64,000 nucleotides of DNA from Bacteroidales bacterium (GTDB lineage: Bacteria > Bacteroidota > Bacteroidia > Bacteroidales > P3): NCBI GenBank assembly GCA_017429685.1, contig JAFROL010000001.1, positions 1 to 64,000 on the forward strand, written 5' to 3'. Below the pieces are notes generated by a model. That model did not search any database, was not told where the DNA came from, and saw only the letters and a list, made by a program, of their open reading frames with translations. Position 1 is the stretch's first letter; the number at the start of each line of letters is the position of its first letter. Both the position numbers and the translations under genes were made by a program. This document shows positions 9,142-18,079 of the stretch, in pieces.

Positions 9142-10497
9142 TTATTTGGCTTTTTCAGCAAACTCCTTGATAGTAACTTTCTCACCTTCCGGCTTGAGCT
9201 GGTTTTTGAAGAGCTCACAGGTCTTGCGGACAGTAAGACGATCGACTATTTGCTGGACATTCTGACGATCCTTGGCGATGGAACGTGCAGCCTGTTCAAG
9301 ACGCTCGTCCTGAGCCTTCTTGTCCTCGCCTTCCTTGGCGACGTCATTCTTGGCAAGAATATCCTTGATATAGTCGATGATTTCATTCTGGGTAGGCTCA
9401 ATGGAAGAGATCTTGTTGAGGGCGACATCAACAATTTCCCACTTAAGCGAGGGCAGATATTTATCTTCCCATTCTGCATCAAGTTTTTCAGCGGTCATAC
9501 CCTCTTCGCCACGGTTGAGGATCCAACGTTTGAGGAAAGCCTCAGGCATAGCAGCGTCAAAATTGTCGATAAGCTGTTTGCGGACATCGTTGACATAGAG
9601 AATATCAGCCTGCTCATTGTAGGATTTCTCCAACTCCTTGCTAAGCAGTTTGCGGAAAGCGGCGAGATCCTTAACTTTTTCGTCGGGAAATACTTTGGCG
9701 AAAAGCTCGTCATTGATTTCGTGAGGGGTAATGTGCGAGCATCCGCTGATAGTGAACTGGACATCCGATTTGAACTTCTTGGCGGCAGCTGCGTCGATAT
9801 GGAAGTTCTTCTCGATGTCGGCAGCCGAGAATGCCTTGGCGGCATTGAAAACGACTTTTTCTTCAGCTTTCTTGCCGACAAAAAGAGGCTGAATCTCTTC
9901 AGCGTTCTTAACCGAACCCAAGTCGAAAGAGGTGAACGTGCTGACACCACCCTCTTTAACATTACCGTCTTTGTCAAGCTCTTCGGCCTTACCATAGACA
10001 AAGTCCTTCTCGCCGACAGTTTCGGGAGTTTCGAAGGAGCCATAGCGCTGGCTAATTTCCTCAACCTGACGGTCGACATCCTTTGGATTAACCTTGATCT
10101 GATAAAGTGTAGCATTCACTTTGTCCCAAGCCAGATTGACCTGCGGCATAAGAGCAGCGTCGAAATAGAATGTAAAGTCTTTATCTTTCTCGAAATCGGG
10201 TTTTCCCGTCTTTTCGTCGTTAGAAAGCGGGCTTCCAATTATATCCAGTTTTTCGTCGTCAAGATATTTGTAGAGAGATTCACCGAGAAGATTCTGCACC
10301 TGATCAGCTACAATGGCCGACTTGTAGATGCGCTGTATAAGACCCATCGGGGCCATACCTTTGCGGAATCCGGGGACAGTAGCTTTTTTCTGATAGTCTT
10401 TAAGTTGTTTCGTAACTTGCTCGGCATAATCACTTTCGGCGATATCAATCTTGATAAGAAGGTCCAATTCGCCTAAATTTTCTCTTGAAATGTTCAT
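9142..10497 (-). CDS. tig: Trigger factor
   Basis: A 451-residue ribosome-associated chaperone with peptidyl-prolyl isomerase domain. The N-terminal ribosome-binding signature is visible as VPGFRKGMAPMGLI (residues about 42-55; the family GFRxGxxP motif). The central domain is divergent, as usual in Bacteroidota, and the C-terminal helical part (FRKLLSKELEKS..., AMPEAFLKRWI) is typical. It folds nascent chains emerging from the ribosome. Monocistronic: promoter at 10552-10583 and terminator at 9111-9140. Confidence 0.92.
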   Translation of the reverse strand: MNISRENLGELDLLIKIDIAESDYAEQVTKQLKDYQKKATVPGFRKGMAPMGLIQRIYKSAIVADQVQNLLGESLYKYLDDEKLDIIGSPLSNDEKTGKPDFEKDKDFTFYFDAALMPQVNLAWDKVNATLYQIKVNPKDVDRQVEEISQRYGSFETPETVGEKDFVYGKAEELDKDGNVKEGGVSTFTSFDLGSVKNAEEIQPLFVGKKAEEKVVFNAAKAFSAADIEKNFHIDAAAAKKFKSDVQFTISGCSHITPHEINDELFAKVFPDEKVKDLAAFRKLLSKELEKSYNEQADILYVNDVRKQLIDNFDAAMPEAFLKRWILNRGEEGMTAEKLDAEWEDKYLPSLKWEIVDVALNKISSIEPTQNEIIDYIKDILAKNDVAKEGEDKKAQDERLEQAARSIAKDRQNVQQIVDRLTVRKTCELFKNQLKPEGEKVTIKEFAEKAK

Positions 10498-10551
10498 TTC
10501 TAATATTTAATTTATTGTTCTATAATTATTTGTATTTTCAGAAGTAATTTG

Positions 10552-10583
10552 CAAAGATACACACTTTTTAAGATATGGCAAAA
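10552..10583 (-). promoter_or_regulatory. Promoter of tig
   Basis: Reverse-strand -7 TATCTTTG (10559-10552) and -33 TTTTG (10583-10579) with a 19-bp spacer; transcription would begin about 45-50 bp before the tig start. Confidence 0.7.
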
Positions 10584-10761
10584 TATTTTTATATATATCA
10601 AAAATTTAAAACAAATATCGCTGTTTGACCTGAACAATTTTTCGGGATATCAATACTTTGCAAAACAAAAGCAACAAGATATTCACGAACGTGACAATAT
10701 GTTTAAATTAATGGAATAAAGGCTGGTTGCAGATAGTACTGAAAGTCAAATGCGACAATTT

Positions 10762-11841
10762 TCAAAATCCTACGCCTAATTCTTTTAAAGACTTGACATA
10801 ATTGCTGTTGGCCGAAACAGGAGTATGTATTTTAAACATTATATGTGTGCGTCGCGAAGCGAAGACTCCGATTCCTCCATTGATGTTGGTATAAGTGAAC
10901 GGGTCCTGAATCAGTGATCCGCTCGGATTTCCTGCATAAATGTAAGCTGCCAGAGATTCGTTGCAGCAGTTTATGTATATATCGACCGTATCAATGATGT
11001 TTTTGTTGCTGGTAACGTCTTCTATATTGTGTCTTATGGTTGCAAGGAAATAATTCTGCTCCAGATTGGTAGTCATATACGGATCGCGCATATTGCTTTT
11101 CAACGTATTGCAGGGGATATCGATATAATGTGGAATGATTGTTGTATCGGGAGGATTCACCGAAGTGTTGACAATAAAATCGCGGTATCTGAAACGCACA
11201 ATAGGGTGATACTGCCGTGCTGCGTTTATTGCACGCCAAGTCAATTCGCACGTCCTGCTGCCCGCAGTACCAGCAAACTGGAAATATGTTACATTATTTG
11301 GTTTGAGCAATTGCATTTCGCCATACACAAGTTGCGTTTCGGCCGTAGCGATTGTGTCACCCGTTGCGTTCTTCACCACCACAAGGCGATAGACGGCAAG
11401 AGAGTCCAGCAATCCGGCCGTTCTGCAGGCGTAGACAGGCTGTATTGTGTTGTAGAAACGACCCTCCTGCTTGTTAAGTATTTCCTCATAGCTGAAGTCA
11501 AACACCTGACGCGGAGCATCGCCTGTTCGATGCAGGGTACCATCGGAAGCGACGGTTGCATTCCATTGCTCAATGGCCACCGTAAGGGCATCGGACGGAT
11601 AGTAGATAGAATCCGGGACTTCGGCAAAACGATACTGATTGCCCGACCCAAGAAAGCAGCGTTGCACACGGACATAGCTGGAATCGTCGTCCTGGTCAAG
11701 GACACAATAAACCACAGGTATCTCCTTCCACTCCGCGTTGGGAGAAAACTCGACCTCGCAAGAGGCAAAAACCTGAGCCAAGACCAAGAAAAAAAGGACT
11801 CTCGATATAGCCGCAGCTTTACGTTTGGACAGTTTAGACAT
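10762..11841 (-). CDS. DUF4249 lipoprotein
   Basis: A 359-residue lipoprotein: signal with lipobox VFASC (Cys near residue 28). The body is beta-rich with motifs common to DUF4249, an Ig-like surface protein family often linked to TonB-dependent receptors: EIPVVYCVLDQDDDSSYVRVQRCFLG near residue 40 and QDPFTYTNINGGIGVFASR near the end. It lies 47 bp downstream of the inactive GH2 gene in the same direction, so the two may be cotranscribed. No TonB receptor accompanies this copy, unlike the one at 36223. Function unknown. Confidence 0.82.
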   Translation of the reverse strand: MSKLSKRKAAAISRVLFFLVLAQVFASCEVEFSPNAEWKEIPVVYCVLDQDDDSSYVRVQRCFLGSGNQYRFAEVPDSIYYPSDALTVAIEQWNATVASDGTLHRTGDAPRQVFDFSYEEILNKQEGRFYNTIQPVYACRTAGLLDSLAVYRLVVVKNATGDTIATAETQLVYGEMQLLKPNNVTYFQFAGTAGSRTCELTWRAINAARQYHPIVRFRYRDFIVNTSVNPPDTTIIPHYIDIPCNTLKSNMRDPYMTTNLEQNYFLATIRHNIEDVTSNKNIIDTVDIYINCCNESLAAYIYAGNPSGSLIQDPFTYTNINGGIGVFASRRTHIMFKIHTPVSANSNYVKSLKELGVGF

Positions 11842-11888
11842 ATTGAAATCAAAGAATAGGTTTACGATAAATGAGCTATGGCTTAGGA

Positions 11889-14800
11889 TTATTTGTTCTG
11901 CTCCGTATGAATGACTTCGTTGAGTTGTACTTCATCAACCATTATCCAGGGCCGCAAGCCCTTGGCCTTATGCCAAGCCGGTATACGTCCCATATTCTTC
12001 GCCACAAGACGTACATACTTGACGTCAGCCTGATTGACATCTACAGTCACATTGACATACTGCGACGAATTCATCGACTGCTCCTCGGGTGCATATTTCA
12101 GTTTTGCATTTATTGCCGACGAGTAGTTTATGCCATCCGAAGACACGAATACTTGTACAGCCGTCGGTGCAAAAGCCCAAGCATCGGGAACGTGAGCAAA
12201 GCCAACTACAACCTGTTGCAATTCAATAGCCTTGCCGAGTTCGAAGACGACATTGAGGTCGTTGCCCGAAAAGCCGAGCCATCCGCGCGACAGCTCACTT
12301 ATATCGGCAGTTTCGCCGTCAAACAGAATCGTCTCCTGATTATAGTTGTATGGCGTGTTGGGTTTGTTGACAAAGGAAGCCTTTTCGATATAATCGAAAT
12401 TGAAACGTTTGATAGCCGTGAACGAAGGAGTTGAGCCACTCTTGAAAGTCTTGGCCTTAACGAAGGTAGAGTTGGAAATTGTGAAAGGTTTCTTGTACAG
12501 CATCGACGACTCGTCCGGCGTTGAACCATCAAGGGTATAACGGATTTCGGCTTTCGCCACATCCGTGGCAAGCGTTACCGTCATCGGCTGGTCGAAGCGT
12601 TCGCGGTCCTTCGATATGACCGGCATCGGCAAGACACTCGACGCTATCTGCGGGTACTCGACACGGCAGAAATCGTAGGGATTGTATTCGGTCAGGTCGT
12701 ATGCGCGAAGATGGATACGAAAATGGTACTGCTTGGCATTGACAAGGTCACGGTCGCTCACCTGTTGTGCTGCCAGGGCGCTGCCGATAGGAGCTTGTCT
12801 GTAGTCGGCGTTGAACGTCCAAAAGTCACGCTGACGCATAGACGAGGCTTTCTCGCCATCGAAGAGGTCTCGGTCAGTATAAGGATATATGCTGAAATTG
12901 AAATTGGTGTCGAGCATATCGACGAAAAGGCCGTAGCTGTTGTTTTCGACCGACACCCATCGCACGTTGGCACGGTTGCCGGCCTCTTGCGGCTTGTCAT
13001 AGAGGTGGAACAACGACGATGCTGCCTTCTTGTATGTCCCAGCAACACCCGACGAACGACGGTCGCGATAGGTCTCTTTGTCGAGACCGAACCACCTGAC
13101 GCTGTCGAACGATTTCGGCAGGCAGAACTGAAGACCCACCTTGGGAAGCGTCCTGACTTGCTCGGTTGCAACTATTTCATTGTCAATAATCACATCGCCC
13201 GTATAAAGTATGGCCATCGATTGCTTGACATCGAAGAAAACGACGCCGTGCGGATCGGCAAAGCGCAGCATTGCGTCGATGCAGACAGTGTTTTCATCGA
13301 CCTGACGCCAGTTGGTTGCCACGACATTGCATTTCATATTGTTTGGAGACAGATTGCCCCAAAGCCGCATTGCATTATTGTCGACACGGTCGTTATCGGT
13401 AACGGCACGCCAGAAGTTAAGCTGTGGCGATGCAAGCATAACATCATTGTCGCGGAAACGATATGAAAGCACGTCTGCCTTGTCCAGGTCATAGCGCAGT
13501 TCGATGTTGTCGTTATATACTTTAATTGTATTGTTCTCTGCCTCGACATACAGTTTTTCGCGGTCGAATGCCGGCAATGTCTCCTTCCTGACCTCCTTCA
13601 TCGGCAACGGGAATTCAACCACGCCAAGCTCTGTACCCTTAGGAACAGCCTTGGTGTCTTTACGCTGGCGTATGGTGAATCGGATTAGAAGTTCCTCGCC
13701 GGCATAGAGCGTCAGCGCCGGAATCTTAAGTTTGAAATTCTTCGTCTCGGTCGGTTTCAGCGCCACCGACACCTCACCTTCGATAATACGGTTCTTGAGG
13801 TTGGAGAATATTTTGTATTCCAATATATAATCATTGAGCGTCAAAAACGACAGCAAGTTGCAGACGCTGAACTCTGCAGCGTCAGGACTGATGTTGACCA
13901 GCGATATGTCAAACGGCCTGTAAATGTTACGCAACTCAGGAAGGTACGGGACCTGGTCACCATCCTCGTCGACCAAACCGGCGATTGTGACATCCTTTTG
14001 CGACAGCGGATCGAAATATTCCGTCTTGTTCCAGAACGAGGCAAAACCGCCCTGCAGCGAGCTGCCCGAACGTACAAGCTGCCACAGCGGCTCCAGGTTG
14101 CCGTACGAATTGCCCTGCGCCGAGCCAAAAGAGGCCATCACAAGCGGGCGCGGCTGACTCTGTTTGGCAGAAAAAAGTTTCAAGTCGTCATATTCTATAT
14201 TCTTTGGGGCAATAATATCCGTATTGTCAGAATAACCAGCACCCGAGAAAACCACAGGACGCGTCTTGTCTTTTTGCTTGATAGCGCGATAGGCGTTTTC
14301 CATACACACGCCGTTATCGACACCGTCGCCCAGCGACCAGGCTATGATAGACGGGTGGTTCTTCAGACGCTCATACATATTCTGCATACGCGACACGAAA
14401 AGGTTGATATAGTCTTTGTCGGTAGCCACAGCTTTGGCTTGTGTTGAAAACGGCTGCAAATTGGCATCGCAGACAACATAGATGCCATATTCGTCGCACA
14501 GCTCGTAGAATTGCTGGTTTGCAGGCGAATATAGCATTGTCCGCACAGCGTTGATATTGTTTTGCTTCATCAGTTGAAGATCCCTACGCACCTTTTCGAG
14601 CGACGGGATGCCGTTTTGACCATAGTCAAAATAGGAATAGATAGTGCCGCGCAGCGTCACAGGCGAACCGTTGACCGTCAGCAGGCCGTTCTTCATCTCG
14701 ACCGTACGGAATCCAAAACGGCAACCCACGGTCTCGACAAGGTTCATCTTTTGATCGCGCAGCTTTATCACAAGCGTGTACATATTGGGGGTCTCGTCCG

Positions 14801-15755
14801 ACCACGGAAGAATATTCGGAATAGAACGTTCCATCTTCATTGTCAGCTCGTTCTTCTTGTCAAAGACCGTCCAACGACCCATTTTGTCGACCTGATGGCC
14901 TTTGGGGTCCCACACCTCAAATTCAACATAGTACTGGCCTTTTTTCAGCTCGTTGAAGATGTCGATATCCAGTACAAGATTGCCCGATTTTGTCGAAGGG
15001 CTATAGTCCGACAAAATCTTGTAATCCAAAATATTGACAACAGGTTTCAGCAGAATGAACACATCGGAAGTGATGCCATTTATGCCACGCGCATACTGCG
15101 ACTCAAGCATCGAGCCATCCGATACGCTAACAACCTGGATAATAATATTGTTCGTCTTGCCAATCTTCAGATGCTTTGTCAACTCGAATTCACTCAAGTC
15201 GCGGGAATCCTCGCTATAACCCACATATTCCTGATTCACCCACACATAATAGGCCGACTTGGCCTGAAGATTAAGGTAGGCCTTATAGTCCTTCCAAGCC
15301 TTTGGAACATCAAATTCCTTGTAGTAAGTGGCAACCCAATTGTTAGCCGACGAAACATCGGAAGGCGATTTCAACTTCTTGGTCTGCACGGCCTTGCTTC
15401 CGTCATACCATTTGGCACAAGGCACCGTGACCGTAGGCCATCCCTGAGCGGAAAAATCCTTCTGCTCTATGTTCGCAGGACGGCTGTCGAAGCTGGAATT
15501 CAATTTCATACGCCATTCGCCGTTGAGGCTGACATAATATGGCGATTCGGCATAGGCGTTTTTCTCTATGGCATTCTCATTGCCATACGACACCACGTTG
15601 GCGCGTGGATAGAGTTTGTGCTGTTCAAAGATTTCGACGTCGTTCCACTCGTCGACGACCGGCGCCGGTTCAGCAGACTTGCCCTTCTTGGTCTGCGCTC
15701 CTGCCGAGGCACAGACAAAGAGAGTCATAATAATTGCGAGGATTTTTTTGTTCAT
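11889..15755 (-). CDS. LacZ-like GH2 family protein lacking catalytic residues
   Basis: A 1288-residue exported protein with LacZ architecture: signal peptide (MNKKILAIIMTLFVCASAGAQ), GH2 sugar-binding domain (about 60-220), Ig-like domain (about 240-345), TIM barrel (about 350-640), further beta domain and beta-galactosidase small-chain domain (about 770-1035), then a chitobiase/FN3-like domain (IRYTLDGSTPDE) and a C-terminal discoidin-like (F5/8 type C) domain. The active site is altered throughout: the SLGNE acid/base motif reads SLGDG (residue 478, Glu to Gly); the CEYAHAMGNS nucleophile motif reads ASFGSAQGNS (residue 542, Glu to Ser); RGVNRHEH, SHYP and DEANIExH equivalents are also replaced. 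Probably a carbohydrate-binding pseudoenzyme. The ATG at 15755 is chosen for the signal peptide. Confidence 0.88.
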   Translation of the reverse strand: MNKKILAIIMTLFVCASAGAQTKKGKSAEPAPVVDEWNDVEIFEQHKLYPRANVVSYGNENAIEKNAYAESPYYVSLNGEWRMKLNSSFDSRPANIEQKDFSAQGWPTVTVPCAKWYDGSKAVQTKKLKSPSDVSSANNWVATYYKEFDVPKAWKDYKAYLNLQAKSAYYVWVNQEYVGYSEDSRDLSEFELTKHLKIGKTNNIIIQVVSVSDGSMLESQYARGINGITSDVFILLKPVVNILDYKILSDYSPSTKSGNLVLDIDIFNELKKGQYYVEFEVWDPKGHQVDKMGRWTVFDKKNELTMKMERSIPNILPWSDETPNMYTLVIKLRDQKMNLVETVGCRFGFRTVEMKNGLLTVNGSPVTLRGTIYSYFDYGQNGIPSLEKVRRDLQLMKQNNINAVRTMLYSPANQQFYELCDEYGIYVVCDANLQPFSTQAKAVATDKDYINLFVSRMQNMYERLKNHPSIIAWSLGDGVDNGVCMENAYRAIKQKDKTRPVVFSGAGYSDNTDIIAPKNIEYDDLKLFSAKQSQPRPLVMASFGSAQGNSYGNLEPLWQLVRSGSSLQGGFASFWNKTEYFDPLSQKDVTIAGLVDEDGDQVPYLPELRNIYRPFDISLVNISPDAAEFSVCNLLSFLTLNDYILEYKIFSNLKNRIIEGEVSVALKPTETKNFKLKIPALTLYAGEELLIRFTIRQRKDTKAVPKGTELGVVEFPLPMKEVRKETLPAFDREKLYVEAENNTIKVYNDNIELRYDLDKADVLSYRFRDNDVMLASPQLNFWRAVTDNDRVDNNAMRLWGNLSPNNMKCNVVATNWRQVDENTVCIDAMLRFADPHGVVFFDVKQSMAILYTGDVIIDNEIVATEQVRTLPKVGLQFCLPKSFDSVRWFGLDKETYRDRRSSGVAGTYKKAASSLFHLYDKPQEAGNRANVRWVSVENNSYGLFVDMLDTNFNFSIYPYTDRDLFDGEKASSMRQRDFWTFNADYRQAPIGSALAAQQVSDRDLVNAKQYHFRIHLRAYDLTEYNPYDFCRVEYPQIASSVLPMPVISKDRERFDQPMTVTLATDVAKAEIRYTLDGSTPDESSMLYKKPFTISNSTFVKAKTFKSGSTPSFTAIKRFNFDYIEKASFVNKPNTPYNYNQETILFDGETADISELSRGWLGFSGNDLNVVFELGKAIELQQVVVGFAHVPDAWAFAPTAVQVFVSSDGINYSSAINAKLKYAPEEQSMNSSQYVNVTVDVNQADVKYVRLVAKNMGRIPAWHKAKGLRPWIMVDEVQLNEVIHTEQNK

Positions 15756-15780
15756 ACAACTGAAAAATAAATTGTTATCC

Positions 15781-15796
15781 GCCGACATCCGTCGGC
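15781..15796. other. Small intercistronic hairpin
   Basis: GCCGAC-ATCC-GTCGGC, a 6-bp stem in the 68-bp gap between the barrel gene and the GH2 gene. No T-tract, so it is not a clear terminator; it could be an mRNA-processing or stabilising hairpin. Confidence 0.4.
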
Positions 15797-15823
15797 AACG
15801 ACTTCATACAGCCTATGGTATTC

Positions 15824-16435
15824 CTAAAAATTGACACCAAGACCGAATTTGACGTTATGGTAGAGTTCGGGAAGACGCGTGGCGGCGACGCTGTTGAAAC
15901 CACGCTCCACGCTGTTGTTCTGAATCAACTGGTAACCAGCGTAGATGTTAAAAGCCAGCCTGGGTTTCACGGCGAAACGGGCGCCGACAGAAAGGCCTGC
16001 CGTTATGCCACCTTCTTCGATGCGCGTGTAGTCGACATCGGCATTCTTCGAGCCAAAGGGAATGCTGTATCCCAGCTGCACGGCGGTAAACGGCGTGATG
16101 CGGTTGCGTAGGAAATGGCTGCGGAATTCGACAAAGACAGGTATCTGCGAGAACGAGCCCGAAGCGTCGTTGAGATACGAGAAGCCAATGCCTATGGCCG
16201 ACTCTTTGCGCCATTGCCAACCCGCGACGGCGGTAATTCCGTTAAGGGTATAGGAGTCGACATATTCGCCGTGTACGCTGTTCAGGTTGGTCATAAAAGT
16301 GTAGTCGATAACACTGTAGAAACCATAGTATTTGAACTCGATATGAGGAGGCAGCGACTCCGGCATCGGCGGTTGGAAGGCGCGTGCCGCGACGACAAAA
16401 CCCAGCAAAGAAAGAAGAAGGACTGTTTTCTTCAT
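15824..16435 (-). CDS. Small outer-membrane beta-barrel protein
   Basis: A 203-residue exported protein with signal peptide MKKTVLLLSLLGFVVAARAF and about eight predicted strands (e.g. AIGIGFSYLNDASGSF, FTAVQLGYSIPFG, AGLSVGARFAV, NIYAGYQLI), ending VKFGLGVNF with a terminal Phe. This is the layout of a small 8-stranded barrel. Specific family not recognised. It lies 60 bp after the CoA-transferase gene and 68 bp before the GH2 gene, all in the same direction, so it may be cotranscribed with either. Confidence 0.75.
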   Translation of the reverse strand: MKKTVLLLSLLGFVVAARAFQPPMPESLPPHIEFKYYGFYSVIDYTFMTNLNSVHGEYVDSYTLNGITAVAGWQWRKESAIGIGFSYLNDASGSFSQIPVFVEFRSHFLRNRITPFTAVQLGYSIPFGSKNADVDYTRIEEGGITAGLSVGARFAVKPRLAFNIYAGYQLIQNNSVERGFNSVAATRLPELYHNVKFGLGVNF

Positions 16436-16495
16436 TTTATGAATAGTTTAAAATGGGATGGAGGAGCAAAGTCCCCCATCCCCTGATTAATGCAT

Positions 16496-17152
16496 TTACT
16501 TGATCTCCTTCAGATTGGGAGAAATTATCAGAGTTGCCTCGGTAGCAGCCTGGACGTCGGCAACCGTAAATTCGGGATTGATCTCTGTGAGGACTATGCC
16601 TTCGGGAGTAATCTCCATAACACCCATCTCGGTGATAATCATATTCACCTGACCTTTGGCGGTGAGGGGCAGCGTGCACTTCTTCAAGATTTTAGGATTG
16701 CCCTTGGCGGTGTGTTCCATAGCAAGGATAACCTTCTTGGCACCGACAAGGAGGTCCATAGCACCTCCCATACCGGGGGTCTTCTTGCCAGGAATCATCC
16801 AGTTGGCCAAGTCGCCTTTCTCGTCGACCTGCATAGCGCCAAGCACCGAAACGTCGACGTGGCCGCCGCGGATGATGCCGAACGAGGTAGCGCTGTCGAA
16901 CGTGCTGGCACCTTCAACGGCCGAGGTGAATCCACCACCGGCGTTGATGAACCAAGGATCCTCCTTGCCCTCTTCGGGAGTGGGACCCATACCAATCATT
17001 CCGTTCTCGGACTGAAGGATGACGTTGACACCCTCAGGGAGGAAGTTAGGGATCAAGGTCGGCAGACCGATACCCAGATTGACGACGTCGCCATCGTGAA
17101 GCTCCTGAGCAGCACGACGAGCAATAAAGTTTCTAATTTCGTTCTTGTCCAT
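16496..17152 (-). CDS. atoA: Acetate/butyrate-acetoacetate CoA-transferase subunit B
   Basis: A 218-residue family I CoA-transferase beta subunit. Key features: NLGIGLPTLIPNFLPEGVNV and the catalytic glutamate in SENGMIGMGP (Glu49), GGGFTSAVEGAS, and GGAMDLLVGAKKVI. In lysine fermenters this enzyme moves CoA between butyryl-CoA or acetyl-CoA and acetoacetate. It is 30 bp downstream of kamE and so belongs to the lysine degradation operon. The alpha subunit (AtoD) is not in the window, and it is odd that only the B subunit is here; the partner is presumably encoded elsewhere. Confidence 0.9.
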   Translation of the reverse strand: MDKNEIRNFIARRAAQELHDGDVVNLGIGLPTLIPNFLPEGVNVILQSENGMIGMGPTPEEGKEDPWFINAGGGFTSAVEGASTFDSATSFGIIRGGHVDVSVLGAMQVDEKGDLANWMIPGKKTPGMGGAMDLLVGAKKVILAMEHTAKGNPKILKKCTLPLTAKGQVNMIITEMGVMEITPEGIVLTEINPEFTVADVQAATEATLIISPNLKEIK

Positions 17153-17182
17153 TTTAATATTTTTTTATGTTTGTTTTTCAGT

Positions 17183-17971
17183 TTATTTCATACCTCGTTT
17201 CACCATTTCCTGAGCCACATACGAAGCCACGTCATCGGCGTAGGTATTGGGGCCGAAGCCGGCGTCGTAGCCCAACTCCTTGGCCAGCTCGTGGCTGATA
17301 CGCGGACCTCCGCAAACAAGGATAATCTTGTCGCGAAGACCTTCAGCCTCGAGCATTTCGACCAGTTCGGTCAGGTTCTTGATATGAACGTCCTTCTGCG
17401 TCACAGTCTGCGACACCAGCAGTGCGTCGGCGTGAAGCTCGATGCCCTTGGCGATAAACTCGTCGTTAGGCACCTGGCTGCCAAGGTTATAAGCGTCGAT
17501 CATATCATAGCGCTCCAAACCGTAGTGGCCTGCATAGCCCTTCATATTCATAATGGCGTCGATGCCGACTGTGTGGGCATCGGTGCCGGTCGAGGCGCCG
17601 ACCATAACAATGTTGCGCCCGATATGCTCACGGATATAGTCGTCGCATTCGTGCATATCCATCGTGGTCGACTCGACCTTCGGGACGTGGATAGTGGTGT
17701 AGTCAACCGTATGGGTCAACGAACCGTAGCAGTTCATAAAGCAGAAACCCTCGGTCAGCTCCTTCTGGAAGACGACCAGCGGATTCTCGAAACCCATTTT
17801 CTTCAGCAGCTGCTTGGCGGCCTCCTCGGCCTCGGCACCTGCAGGTACGGGCAGTGTGAAGCTCAGCTGCACCTTGCCGTCGTTCATTGTGTCGCCATAC
17901 GGCTTTATCTTGGTGAGGTCTAAGGTTTTGTCGTAATCCTTGGCCTCCATTGAATACAAACCTTCACTCAT
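17183..17971 (-). CDS. kamE: Lysine 5,6-aminomutase beta subunit
   Basis: A 262-residue subunit of the adenosylcobalamin- and PLP-dependent D-lysine (or beta-lysine) 5,6-aminomutase. The cobalamin-binding DxHxxG motif reads DAHTVG with the lower axial ligand at His133, and the PLP-binding lysine is Lys144 in MNMKGYAGH; both numbers match those known for the Clostridium sticklandii enzyme. The C-terminal Rossmann domain (ALLVSQTVTQKDVHIKN, IILVCGGPRISHELAKELG) is complete. Lies between kamD and atoA in one operon. Confidence 0.96.
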   Translation of the reverse strand: MSEGLYSMEAKDYDKTLDLTKIKPYGDTMNDGKVQLSFTLPVPAGAEAEEAAKQLLKKMGFENPLVVFQKELTEGFCFMNCYGSLTHTVDYTTIHVPKVESTTMDMHECDDYIREHIGRNIVMVGASTGTDAHTVGIDAIMNMKGYAGHYGLERYDMIDAYNLGSQVPNDEFIAKGIELHADALLVSQTVTQKDVHIKNLTELVEMLEAEGLRDKIILVCGGPRISHELAKELGYDAGFGPNTYADDVASYVAQEMVKRGMK

Positions 17972-18079
17972 TTTTTCCTAATTTTGAATTGTGAACTAAG
18001 AATTATTGGATTGTTTTTGAATATTAAATTTGATTTTTGCAAGAAAAGTCCTTCGACATTCTAAATTCAACATTCAAAA
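17972..18079. repeat. kamD-kamE spacer with AT-rich 7-nt periodicity
   Basis: The 108-bp spacer begins with units like AATTTTG-AATTGTG-AACTAAG and ends with TTCTAAA-TTCAACA-TTCAAAA, so 7-nt periodic blocks in inverted orientation flank it. This resembles, at low copy, the heptamer arrays found from 24 to 47 kb. Confidence 0.45.

Noticed and set aside
9127..10476. A 449-residue open frame on the plus strand
   Set aside because: It is antisense to trigger factor, which has clear family motifs, a promoter and a terminator; the frame is a codon-bias shadow.
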